A DNA stretch of 8,831 nt from Proteiniphilum sp. UBA5267 (GTDB lineage: Bacteria; Bacteroidota; Bacteroidia; Bacteroidales; Dysgonomonadaceae), in NCBI GenBank assembly GCA_002411515.1, contig DHTF01000094.1, positions 1-8,831 on the forward strand. The letters run 5' to 3'. A program made the position numbers and the translations under genes. Of the stretch, positions 1 through 8,831 are shown piece by piece (positions within the stretch are counted from its first letter, which is position 1; every line of letters begins with the position of its first letter). The notes beneath the pieces were generated by a model. The model made no database searches and was not told where the DNA came from. It saw nothing but the letters and a program-made list of their open reading frames with translations.

Positions 1-1875
1 ATGACTTTCAATTACGACATCATCGTTGTGGGTGCAGGACATGCCGGATGTGAAGCCGCAGTGGCTGCTGCCAACATGGGCTCTGCTACACTGCTCATCA
101 CGATGGACATGAACAAAATTGCTCAGATGAGTTGCAATCCCGCTGTGGGCGGTATTGCCAAGGGGCAGATTGTGCGTGAAATTGATGCCTTGGGAGGTCA
201 GATGGGAATTGTGAGCGACAAAACAGCCATCCAGTTTAGGATGCTGAACCGCTCCAAAGGGCCAGCCATGTGGAGTCCCCGAGTGCAAAGCGACCGGATG
301 AAATTCATGGAGAGATGGCGTGAAATCATCGAGCACACACCTAGCCTCGACATGTGGCAGGACACGGTGAATGAGCTGGTAATCGACAAAGGATCTGTTA
401 CGGGCGTAAAGACCCGCATGGGAGTGCAATTTTCTGCCAAAGCGGTGGTACTCACAAATGGTACTTTTCTGAACGGACTTATCCACATCGGCAAGGTGCA
501 GATTGGAGGCGGACGCATTGGCGAACCAGCATCGTTTGGAATGACCGAACAGTTGCGCGACATGGGCTTCAGAACAGACCGCATGAAGACCGGTACACCC
601 GTAAGGATCGATGCCAGAAGTGTGGACTTCTCTCTTCTTGAAGAACAAAAAGGGGAAGAGGATTTCCATAAGTTCTCCTACTTACCCCAGGCAATGCGTA
701 CACTCACCCAGCGCAGTTGCTGGATTGCTTACACCTCGGAGGAGGTGCATGAGGCACTACGTGAAGGGTTGCATGACTCCCCGCTTTACAACGGACAGAT
801 AAAAAGCATCGGCCCCCGCTACTGCCCCAGCATTGAGACGAAAATCGTCACCTTTGCCGACAAAACAAGTCACCAGCTTTTTCTTGAGCCGGAAGGTGAA
901 ACAACGAACGAATACTATCTCAACGGATTCTCTTCGTCGCTGCCACTGGAGACACAGCTAAAGGCACTACAACGCGTACCGGCCTTCCGGAATGTGCATA
1001 TATTCCGACCTGGTTATGCCATAGAATATGACTTTTTTGATCCTACCCAGCTCTACCCTACCCTCGAAACAAAACAGGTTAAAAACCTCTTTTTTGCAGG
1101 TCAAATCAACGGAACTACCGGCTATGAAGAGGCGGGAGGGCAAGGTATCATGGCCGGTATCAACGCTCACATCAATTGTCACGGCGGAACACCTTTCGTG
1201 CTGCAAAGAGATGAAGCATACATCGGCGTGCTGATCGACGACCTGATCACCAAAGGGGTGGATGAACCTTACCGGATGTTCACCTCACGGGCCGAATACC
1301 GCATCTTGTTGCGTCAGGATAATGCGGACGAAAGACTGACTCGCAAAGCCGGTGAATTGGGGATCGCTACCAGTGAAAGGCTACAATTGCTTTCCCTAAA
1401 AGAGGAGAAAGTGAATGAAATCATCCACTTTGTGAATAATTTCTCCATCAAGGCAGAACGGATCAATCCCTTCCTGGAACGCATCGGTACAGCGCCGCTG
1501 AAGCATGGAGTGAAACTACTGGATCTTCTCACCCGTCCCCATATTGATCTTACCCTAATGGCTGGAGAAATTGCCCCACTCAACGAACTACTCCAGACGA
1601 TATCAGAAAACAGAGAGGAGATCATTGAATCGGCCGACATCAAAATAAAATACAACGGATATATCAAACGGGAACGGATCATGGCCTACAAGATAAACCG
1701 CCTGGAGGATATCCACATTAAAGATAAATTCAACTACAACGAGATTCAATCGCTATCGACCGAGGCGCGGCAGAAGCTCACCCGGATCAACCCCGAAACC
1801 ATAGCCCAAGCTGGCAGAATTCCAGGAGTCTCGCCCAATGACATCTCCGTTTTACTGGTCCTATTGGGGCGGTAA
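1..1875 (+). CDS. mnmG: tRNA uridine-5-carboxymethylaminomethyl modification enzyme MnmG (GidA)
   Basis: MnmG is the FAD-binding partner of the GTPase MnmE. Together they install the aminomethyl or carboxymethylaminomethyl group on C5 of the wobble uridine of certain tRNAs in the cytoplasm. The 624-residue product is full length (E. coli about 629). Visible in order: the dinucleotide-binding loop GAGHAG at residues 11-16; the conserved MSCNPAVGG block with Cys45; the family signature GPRYCPSIE at 271-279 with Cys275, matching the second conserved cysteine; a second signature GQINGTTGYEEAGGQG at 367-382; the EPYRMFTSRAEYR block; and the C-terminal helical domain with YNGYI at 551-555 and the QAGRIPGVSP end motif. 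The ATG is the first base of the window, so its ribosome site and promoter are not visible. The start fits the family N-terminus. No terminator follows before apt, so read-through into apt is plausible. Identity is near certain. Confidence 0.98.
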   Translation: MTFNYDIIVVGAGHAGCEAAVAAANMGSATLLITMDMNKIAQMSCNPAVGGIAKGQIVREIDALGGQMGIVSDKTAIQFRMLNRSKGPAMWSPRVQSDRMKFMERWREIIEHTPSLDMWQDTVNELVIDKGSVTGVKTRMGVQFSAKAVVLTNGTFLNGLIHIGKVQIGGGRIGEPASFGMTEQLRDMGFRTDRMKTGTPVRIDARSVDFSLLEEQKGEEDFHKFSYLPQAMRTLTQRSCWIAYTSEEVHEALREGLHDSPLYNGQIKSIGPRYCPSIETKIVTFADKTSHQLFLEPEGETTNEYYLNGFSSSLPLETQLKALQRVPAFRNVHIFRPGYAIEYDFFDPTQLYPTLETKQVKNLFFAGQINGTTGYEEAGGQGIMAGINAHINCHGGTPFVLQRDEAYIGVLIDDLITKGVDEPYRMFTSRAEYRILLRQDNADERLTRKAGELGIATSERLQLLSLKEEKVNEIIHFVNNFSIKAERINPFLERIGTAPLKHGVKLLDLLTRPHIDLTLMAGEIAPLNELLQTISENREEIIESADIKIKYNGYIKRERIMAYKINRLEDIHIKDKFNYNEIQSLSTEARQKLTRINPETIAQAGRIPGVSPNDISVLLVLLGR

Positions 1876-1883
1876 ACGGAGAA

Positions 1884-1899
1884 TGTTTCACGTGGAACA
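1884..1899. promoter_or_regulatory. parS: parS-like centromere site (ParB-binding palindrome)
   Basis: The 16 bases read TGTTTCACGTGGAACA. On the other strand this is TGTTCCACGTGAAACA, which fits the published B. subtilis parS consensus TGTTNCACGTGAAACA at every fixed position. The centre is CACGTG, and the arms pair except at one position, as in the consensus. One more A:T pair extends the palindrome on each side at 1882-1883 and 1900-1901. The site lies 8 bases after the mnmG stop and 29 bases before the apt start, outside both reading frames. In the known family, ParB loads at parS and spreads along DNA to support origin segregation and condensin loading. Function here is inferred, because parA and parB are not in the window. 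Confidence 0.82.
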
Positions 1900-1928
1900 T
1901 TTTCAAATAAAAAATATAAACAGTAAAA

Positions 1929-2459
1929 ATGAGTATCGAAACATTAAGCGCCGCCGTCAGAAACATCCCGGATTTCCCCATTCCCGGTATCCAGTTCAAA
2001 GACATCACTACCCTATTCCAATCTTCAGAACATTTAAAAGATCTTTCAGAAATTCTCTTTGAGCGATATCGCGACAGGGGCATTACGAAAGTGGTGGGAA
2101 TCGAATCGCGCGGATTTTTTATGGGGCCGGCGCTGGCTATTCAATTGGGTGCAGGTTTTGTTCCCGTCCGCAAACCGGGTAAATTACCCTTTGACATAAT
2201 TGAGGAAACCTACACGAAGGAGTATGGAGAAGACACCATCCAAATACATGCCGACGCATTGGACAAAAACGACGTGGTGCTGATCCACGATGATTTGTTG
2301 GCCACAGGAGGCACCATGCTGGCTGCCTACAATCTGATCAGAAAGCTGGGAGTTCAAAAAATTTACATCAATTTCCTGATCGAATTGGAAGAGCTTCAAG
2401 GGCGCAGTTTGTTCCCGGAAGAAGTTGAAATAGATACCGTGTTGAAATATTCTATCTAA
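1929..2459 (+). CDS. apt: Adenine phosphoribosyltransferase
   Basis: Apt makes AMP and pyrophosphate from adenine and phosphoribosyl pyrophosphate (PRPP), a purine-salvage step in the cytoplasm. The 176-residue product is close to the usual bacterial length (E. coli 183). Visible blocks: the N-terminal PDFPIPGIQFKDITTL segment; GIESRGFFMG at about 57-66; the FVPVRKPGKLP loop typical of Apt; the EETYTKEYG segment; and the PRPP-binding motif VVLIHDDLLATGGT at 116-129 with the acidic pair Asp121-Asp122. The start ATG follows an A-rich leader without a clear Shine-Dalgarno sequence, and it matches the family N-terminus. The gene lies 53 bases after mnmG with the parS-like site in between and no visible terminator, so it may be transcribed with mnmG. 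An intrinsic terminator lies about 70 bases after its stop. Confidence 0.97.
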   Translation: MSIETLSAAVRNIPDFPIPGIQFKDITTLFQSSEHLKDLSEILFERYRDRGITKVVGIESRGFFMGPALAIQLGAGFVPVRKPGKLPFDIIEETYTKEYGEDTIQIHADALDKNDVVLIHDDLLATGGTMLAAYNLIRKLGVQKIYINFLIELEELQGRSLFPEEVEIDTVLKYSI

Positions 2460-2515
2460 GCATCTGCTGCAAAAACGCTACCGAAGATGCGATGATCCCG
2501 ATATTAGAGATCATC
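2460..2515 (+). other. Two small consecutive hairpins after apt
   Basis: Two perfect inverted repeats sit back to back just after the apt stop. GCATCT at 2460-2465 pairs with AGATGC at 2485-2490 (6-bp stem, 19-base loop). GATGATC at 2491-2497 pairs with GATCATC at 2509-2515 (7-bp stem, 11-base loop). Neither is followed by a T tract, so they are not terminators by themselves. They may protect the 3' end of the apt message, or they may be chance pairing. No small reading frame or known RNA family is recognisable here. Confidence 0.35.
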
Positions 2516-2531
2516 AGAACAAATAAGAACT

Positions 2532-2579
2532 ACTCATTTTTGCCCATTCGCAACATAGGGCAAAAATGAGTTTTATTTT
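2532..2579 (+). terminator. Intrinsic (rho-independent) terminator after apt
   Basis: A perfect 14-bp inverted repeat has ACTCATTTTTGCCC at 2532-2545 and GGGCAAAAATGAGT at 2558-2571. It encloses a 12-base loop and is followed at once by a T-rich run (TTTTATTTT, 2571-2579). The stem closes on three G:C pairs at the loop side and has an A:T-rich middle. Placement fits the end of the mnmG-apt transcript, about 70 bases after the apt stop. It separates that unit from uvrC. Confidence 0.82.
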
Positions 2580-2580
2580 G

Positions 2581-2588
2581 TATTTTTG
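2581..2588 (+). promoter_or_regulatory. Candidate Bacteroidota -7 promoter element for uvrC
   Basis: TATTTTTG matches the Bacteroidota -7 consensus TAnnTTTG. It lies 26 bases before the uvrC ATG and directly after the terminator T tract, where a new transcription unit would be expected to start. No TTTG is visible about 20 bases upstream at the expected -33 place; that region is the right arm of the terminator stem. The call therefore rests on one element and position. The leader would be about 20 bases long and has no Shine-Dalgarno sequence. Confidence 0.4.
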
Positions 2589-2614
2589 TTCTACCCAAAA
2601 GACTCCGATTTTAT

Positions 2615-4429
2615 ATGACCGACGAGATTAAAAATACACTGGCCGTTATTCCACATCAACCGGGCTGTTATCAGTTCCTGGATGAAAAGGGGACGGTCAT
2701 TTACGTAGGGAAGGCCAAAAATTTGAAGAGAAGGGTGTCATCCTACTTCAATAAAGTGCAGGAGCATCCCAAGACAAGAATTCTCGTCAGCAAGATTCAA
2801 AAAATAAAATACATTGTCGTCAACAGTGAAGAAGATACATTTCTGCTGGAAAATAATCTGATCAAGGAATTAAGACCGCGCTACAATGTATTGTTGAAAG
2901 ACGACAAATCTTATCCATCCATCGTGGTGAAAAATGAATTTTTCCCACGGGTCTACAAAACTAGAAATATTGTCAGAGACGGTTCACAATATTATGGACC
3001 CTATACGTCGGTGCAGTCGGTGAATGCCCTACTGGAACTTTTTCGCGGGATCTATAAAGTAAGGACCTGCCGTCTGAATCTTTCGCCCGAAAATATTGCT
3101 GCCGGCAAATTTAAGGTCTGTCTCGAATATCATATCAAGCGATGCTCAGGACCCTGTGAAGGACTGCAATCGCTGGAAAGCTATCAAAAAAATATAGGTG
3201 AGATCACCGAAATCCTGAAGGGGAATGTTACCCTGATCGAGAAACAGATTGAGGAGAAGATGAAAGAGTTGTCGCAGCAGATGCGGTATGAAGAGGCAAA
3301 CGAATTGAAAGAAAAATGGATTTTAATTCAGAACTTCAGGGAAAAATCACAAGTAATCAGTAACATAAACTATAATCTGGATGTTTTTTCCATTGAGGAG
3401 AACGAAAATGCTGCTTTTATCAACTATTTGCACGTCGTTCACGGTGGGATAAACCAGGCATATACGTTCGAATATCGAAAGAAGCTCGATGAAACGCCAG
3501 AGGAGTTACTCGGTATGGGAATACTGGAGATGCGGCAACGTTACGGCAGTGAGTCTAAAGAAGTCATTGTGCCCTTTATGCCGGATCTGAAACTGCAGGG
3601 AGTTGAGTTTATCGTTCCACTTCGCGGCGACAAAAAGAGTCTGCTCTCCCTATCAGAAAAAAATGTGAAGCAATACAAAATTGACAAACTGAAGAAATCG
3701 GAGATGCTGAATCCCGAACAGCGAACCACCCGAATCTTAAAAACCATGCAAAAGGATCTTCGACTGAAAGAAATGCCCTTGCATATCGAATGTTTTGATA
3801 ACTCAAATATTCAAGGCACAAATCCGGTGGCAGCTTGCGTGGTCTTCAAAAAAGCCAAACCCTCAAAAAAAGATTACAGACACTTCAATATAAAGAGCGT
3901 GACAGGGCCCGATGATTACGCATCGATGCGCGAAATTGTGGAAAGACGCTACTCTCGGCTGCTTAACGAAGGCTCTACCCTACCCCAACTTGTTGTGATT
4001 GATGGTGGTAAGGGACAATTGCACGCTGCTGTGGAATCACTCCAGAAAATTGGGCTTTATGGAAAAATTGCCGTGATAGGTATCGCGAAGCGCTTGGAAG
4101 AGATTTATTACCCCGGCGACTCAGTTCCACTCTATATCGACAAGAATTCTGAAACGTTAAAATTAATTCAACAACTGCGCGACGAAGCTCATCGGTTCGG
4201 TATTACTTTTCACCGACAAAAAAGAAGCAAATCACAACTTGTGTCGGAACTCGACGGAGTGAAGGGTATTGGAGCTGAAACAAAAAAGAAACTGCTCGTC
4301 CACTTCAAAAGCATCAAGCGTATAAAAGAAGCAAGCGACGAAGAGATTGCGAAGTTGGTTGGAAAGAGCAAGGCCTCCCTCATCACTACCTGGATCAGGG
4401 AAGCTGAAAAGAAAGAAGAGATAGAATAA
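2615..4429 (+). CDS. uvrC: Excinuclease ABC subunit C (UvrC)
   Basis: UvrC makes the two incisions flanking a DNA lesion after UvrA and UvrB have loaded, in nucleotide excision repair. The 604-residue product is full length. Order of domains: a GIY-YIG nuclease at about 13-95 (Gly17-Cys18-Tyr19, Tyr30-Val31-Gly32, Arg39-Arg40 and a glutamate near 79) for the 3' cut; a cysteine set Cys152, Cys169, Cys177 and Cys181 whose last two spacings match the reported iron-sulfur ligands of E. coli UvrC; a UvrB-binding UVR helix pair at about 206-238; an RNase H-like domain for the 5' cut with Asp395 (CFDNS), Asp463 (VIDGGKG) and His526 (DEAHRF), plus Asp434; and a C-terminal helix-hairpin-helix DNA-binding region at about 546-595. 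All expected catalytic residues are present. It is preceded by a terminator and probably heads the operon with dtd and the MazG-like gene. Confidence 0.98.
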   Translation: MTDEIKNTLAVIPHQPGCYQFLDEKGTVIYVGKAKNLKRRVSSYFNKVQEHPKTRILVSKIQKIKYIVVNSEEDTFLLENNLIKELRPRYNVLLKDDKSYPSIVVKNEFFPRVYKTRNIVRDGSQYYGPYTSVQSVNALLELFRGIYKVRTCRLNLSPENIAAGKFKVCLEYHIKRCSGPCEGLQSLESYQKNIGEITEILKGNVTLIEKQIEEKMKELSQQMRYEEANELKEKWILIQNFREKSQVISNINYNLDVFSIEENENAAFINYLHVVHGGINQAYTFEYRKKLDETPEELLGMGILEMRQRYGSESKEVIVPFMPDLKLQGVEFIVPLRGDKKSLLSLSEKNVKQYKIDKLKKSEMLNPEQRTTRILKTMQKDLRLKEMPLHIECFDNSNIQGTNPVAACVVFKKAKPSKKDYRHFNIKSVTGPDDYASMREIVERRYSRLLNEGSTLPQLVVIDGGKGQLHAAVESLQKIGLYGKIAVIGIAKRLEEIYYPGDSVPLYIDKNSETLKLIQQLRDEAHRFGITFHRQKRSKSQLVSELDGVKGIGAETKKKLLVHFKSIKRIKEASDEEIAKLVGKSKASLITTWIREAEKKEEIE

Positions 4430-4449
4430 CTTGGTAGGATGATTTACAT

Positions 4450-4902
4450 ATGCGATTGCTTATACAAAGGGTGACAGAAGCAGCTGTCGCCATTGGTGGT
4501 GAAACAAAAAGCCGTATCGGAAGCGGGTTGTTGCTGTTGCTTGGCATCGAAGCGGAAGATGGTGAAGAAGACATTGACTTTTTGTGTCGGAAAACCGTGA
4601 ATTTGCGTATATTTGACGATGCAAACAGGGTGATGAACAAATCGGTTTTGGAGACTGAAGGCGAGATCCTGGTCGTCTCTCAATTCACACTTCATGCGAG
4701 TACGAAAAAAGGAAACCGTCCTTCTTACATTCGGGCAGCCAAACCGGAAATATCGGTGCCATTGTACCATGATTTTTGCCATAGCTTGTCTGCTTCACTG
4801 GGAAAGCCGGTGCAAACAGGTGAATTTGGGGCTGACATGCAGGTACACCTGGTGAACGACGGCCCGGTTACCATCTGGATCGACTCCAAAAACAAGGAAT
4901 AA
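4450..4902 (+). CDS. dtd: D-aminoacyl-tRNA deacylase (Dtd)
   Basis: Dtd hydrolyses the ester bond of tRNAs mischarged with D-amino acids (D-Tyr classically, and glycine on tRNA-Ala), a proofreading step in the cytoplasm. The 150-residue length is typical. Visible motifs: the MRLLIQRVTEAAV start; SQFTL at 77-81 (the conserved SQxxL); the TKKGNRPSY segment; GEFGADMQV; and NDGPVT at 136-141 carrying the Gly138-Pro139 pair of the chirality-checking loop. The start ATG lies 20 bases after the uvrC stop, with an AGGATG sequence upstream. This close spacing suggests co-transcription with uvrC. The next gene starts 16 bases after its stop. The fold is a dimer in known members, with the active site at the interface; that is family knowledge, not visible here. 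Confidence 0.97.
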   Translation: MRLLIQRVTEAAVAIGGETKSRIGSGLLLLLGIEAEDGEEDIDFLCRKTVNLRIFDDANRVMNKSVLETEGEILVVSQFTLHASTKKGNRPSYIRAAKPEISVPLYHDFCHSLSASLGKPVQTGEFGADMQVHLVNDGPVTIWIDSKNKE

Positions 4903-4906
4903 AATC

Positions 4907-4913
4907 GGAGGAG
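4907..4913 (+). promoter_or_regulatory. Strong Shine-Dalgarno site of the MazG-like gene
   Basis: GGAGGAG lies 5 bases before the ATG at 4919, in the short gap after the dtd stop. It is a near-full anti-16S match. Leaders in this window otherwise are A-rich with weak or no such site (apt, uvrC and deoC). It supports the chosen start and suggests independent translation initiation inside the operon. Confidence 0.7.
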
Positions 4914-4918
4914 AAGAT

Positions 4919-5245
4919 ATGACAATTCAGGAAGCACAACAACAGGTAGACCAATGGATTCAGCTATATGGTGTTCGCTATTTCAGCGAACTCACCAACA
5001 TGACTCTGCTCATGGAAGAAGTGGGTGAATTGGCGCGCATCATTGCACGAAAATACGGAGATCAGTCCTTCAAGGAGTCTGATTTATCGAAAGACCTCCC
5101 CGATGAGATGGCCGACGTACTTTGGGTGCTGCTTTGCCTGGCAAACCAAACAGGTGTAAACCTGGAGGAGGCACTGGAAAAGAATATCGAAAAGAAAACA
5201 ACACGGGATGCTACTAGGCATCTGAATAACAGTAAGTTAAAATAA
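4919..5245 (+). CDS. MazG-like nucleotide pyrophosphohydrolase
   Basis: This is a small all-alpha NTP pyrophosphohydrolase of the MazG/dUTPase-like superfamily. Members convert (deoxy)nucleoside triphosphates to monophosphates and pyrophosphate, often as house-cleaning of abnormal nucleotides. The 108-residue product carries the metal-binding pattern of the family: Glu33-Glu34 and Glu37 in LLMEEVGELAR, then Glu63 and Asp66 in DEMADVLWVL, separated by a loop. That is a single MazG domain, not the two-domain MazG of E. coli. The C-terminal tail (about 90-108) is charged and lysine-rich. A strong Shine-Dalgarno sequence and 16-base spacing from dtd place it in the uvrC-dtd operon. The substrate cannot be read from the sequence, so no gene symbol is given. 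Confidence 0.92.
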   Translation: MTIQEAQQQVDQWIQLYGVRYFSELTNMTLLMEEVGELARIIARKYGDQSFKESDLSKDLPDEMADVLWVLLCLANQTGVNLEEALEKNIEKKTTRDATRHLNNSKLK

Positions 5246-5328
5246 ATAACACTGCAGCACTCTCATCCTTGTAGCAGCTTGGCTTCATTCTATGAACGAT
5301 ATAAATTGAAACTTTAATACCCATAAAA
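5246..5328 (+). promoter_or_regulatory. Leader region of deoC with a weak candidate promoter
   Basis: This 83-base gap holds no reading frame and no terminator-like hairpin with a T tract. A TTGG at about 5279-5282 and a TATAAATTG at about 5300-5308 could form a weak promoter, but neither matches the Bacteroidota TTTG / TAnnTTTG pair well. The ATG of deoC follows an A-rich stretch. deoC may have its own promoter here or be read through from the MazG-like gene; the sequence does not decide. Confidence 0.25.
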
Positions 5329-6198
5329 ATGGAATCAGATAAATATGCAAAAGCCCTCGGAAGTCACCCGCTAAAAATGACAGACAATGAAGTATCGGAA
5401 AATGTAAACCGGATCATCGCAGAAAAATTTGAAGAGTACAACACAAGGGAGGTTTATAAAAAGATATATGGCTGTATCGACCTCACCACACTCAACACGA
5501 CCGACACCAAAGAAAGTGTCTGGCAATTTGTGGAACAGGTGAACCGTTTCGACGGCTCCACGCCAGAACTGGATAATGTGGCTGCCATCTGCGTCTACCC
5601 TAATTTTGCACACGTAGTGAAGGACGCATTGACCGCCGATGTTAAAATTGCAGCTGTATCGGGAGGGTTCCCTGCCTCACAAACCTTTTTGGAGGTGAAA
5701 ATAGCCGAAACAGCGTTGGCCGTGAGCGACGGTGCCGACGAAATTGACGTGGTGCTCAATGTAGGACTCTTCCTGGGAGAAGAGTATGAAGAGATGTGCG
5801 AGGAACTAACCGAAATAAAAGAGGCCTGCAAACATGCCACCCTCAAGGTTATTCTGGAAACAGGTGCCTTGAAAACCGCTGCACAGATACACAATGCTGC
5901 GATACTCTCACTCTACTCGGGGGCCAATTTTTTGAAGACCTCTACCGGAAAAGGATATCCGGGTGCAACCCCCGAGGCAGTGTATGTGATGTGTCACGCC
6001 ATCAAATCTTATTATGAAAAGACTGGGACGAAAGTGGGCCTGAAGGTCGCCGGTGGTGTTTCGTCTACCGCCGATGCCGTCAAGTACTATACACTCGTGA
6101 AAGAGCTGCTGGGAGAAGAATGGTGCAACCCTACCCTCTTCCGGGTAGGAACAAGCAGGCTGGCTGGAACACTTTTGTCTGAAATAAATCCCCTGTAA
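5329..6198 (+). CDS. deoC: Deoxyribose-phosphate aldolase (DeoC)
   Basis: DeoC cleaves 2-deoxy-D-ribose 5-phosphate to glyceraldehyde 3-phosphate and acetaldehyde, feeding deoxynucleoside sugar into glycolysis. The 289-residue protein follows the E. coli DeoC pattern but has about 35 extra N-terminal residues. Landmarks: DLTTLN at 51-56; AAICVYPNF; ADEIDVVLN with Asp140 at the place of the E. coli catalytic aspartate; FLKTSTGKG with the Schiff-base Lys203; LKVAGGV with Lys239, matching E. coli Lys201; and the C-terminal FRVGTSRLAGTLL phosphate-binding end. The common KPAGG reads KVAGG here, a conservative change outside the reacting lysines. The ATG at 5329 is the first in frame; a later start at Met17 would remove part of the extension. 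It fits with Apt and the MazG-like enzyme as nucleotide recycling. Confidence 0.97.
   Translation: MESDKYAKALGSHPLKMTDNEVSENVNRIIAEKFEEYNTREVYKKIYGCIDLTTLNTTDTKESVWQFVEQVNRFDGSTPELDNVAAICVYPNFAHVVKDALTADVKIAAVSGGFPASQTFLEVKIAETALAVSDGADEIDVVLNVGLFLGEEYEEMCEELTEIKEACKHATLKVILETGALKTAAQIHNAAILSLYSGANFLKTSTGKGYPGATPEAVYVMCHAIKSYYEKTGTKVGLKVAGGVSSTADAVKYYTLVKELLGEEWCNPTLFRVGTSRLAGTLLSEINPL

Positions 6199-8831
<2,633 letters not shown>

Noticed and set aside
1838..2062. A 74-codon plus-strand frame spanning the mnmG-apt junction
   Set aside because: It overlaps the conserved end of MnmG and the conserved start of Apt in another frame, and its product resembles no family.
5254..5276. CTGC and GCAG arms in the deoC leader as a terminator or riboswitch
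   Set aside because: The arms are only 4 bp with a long loop and no T tract. No known riboswitch core is recognisable.

Overview
The window looks like an ordinary housekeeping stretch of a Bacteroidota chromosome, most likely order Bacteroidales. Four things suggest this. The gene order mnmG-apt-uvrC-dtd-MazG-like-deoC is one I associate with Bacteroides and its relatives. The leaders are mostly A-rich with little Shine-Dalgarno sequence. A TAnnTTTG promoter-type element precedes uvrC. A secreted LacZ-like family 2 glycosidase closes the window. I cannot name the genus from the sequence alone. All genes are on the plus strand, and the longest non-coding stretch is 155 bases, so there are no large empty regions.

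Layout. Bases 1-1875 hold mnmG (tRNA wobble-uridine modification), whose ATG is the first base of the window. The 53-base gap after it holds a 16-bp palindrome (1884-1899) that fits the chromosomal parS consensus, the binding site of the partition protein ParB. apt (purine salvage) follows at 1929-2459. The 155 bases after apt hold two small hairpins and then a strong intrinsic terminator (2532-2579). A candidate promoter for uvrC starts right behind its T tract. uvrC (2615-4429), dtd (4450-4902) and a MazG-like pyrophosphohydrolase gene (4919-5245) are spaced 20 and 16 bases apart, so they look like one operon. After 83 bases comes deoC (5329-6198). Twenty-one bases later, in the same reading frame, starts a signal-peptide-bearing beta-galactosidase gene that runs off the right edge.

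How the genes fit together. MnmG and Dtd act on tRNA (anticodon modification and removal of mischarged D-amino acids). Apt, the MazG-like protein and DeoC act on nucleobases, nucleotides and deoxyribose phosphate. UvrC is the incision nuclease of nucleotide excision repair. The set reads as information-quality and nucleotide-recycling functions, but shared location does not prove a shared pathway. The beta-galactosidase is the odd neighbour: it is exported and acts on sugars, so it probably marks the start of an accessory or carbohydrate-use region.

I found no mobile element, CRISPR array, tRNA, rRNA or convincing unknown system. The most notable non-coding signal is the parS site between mnmG and apt.
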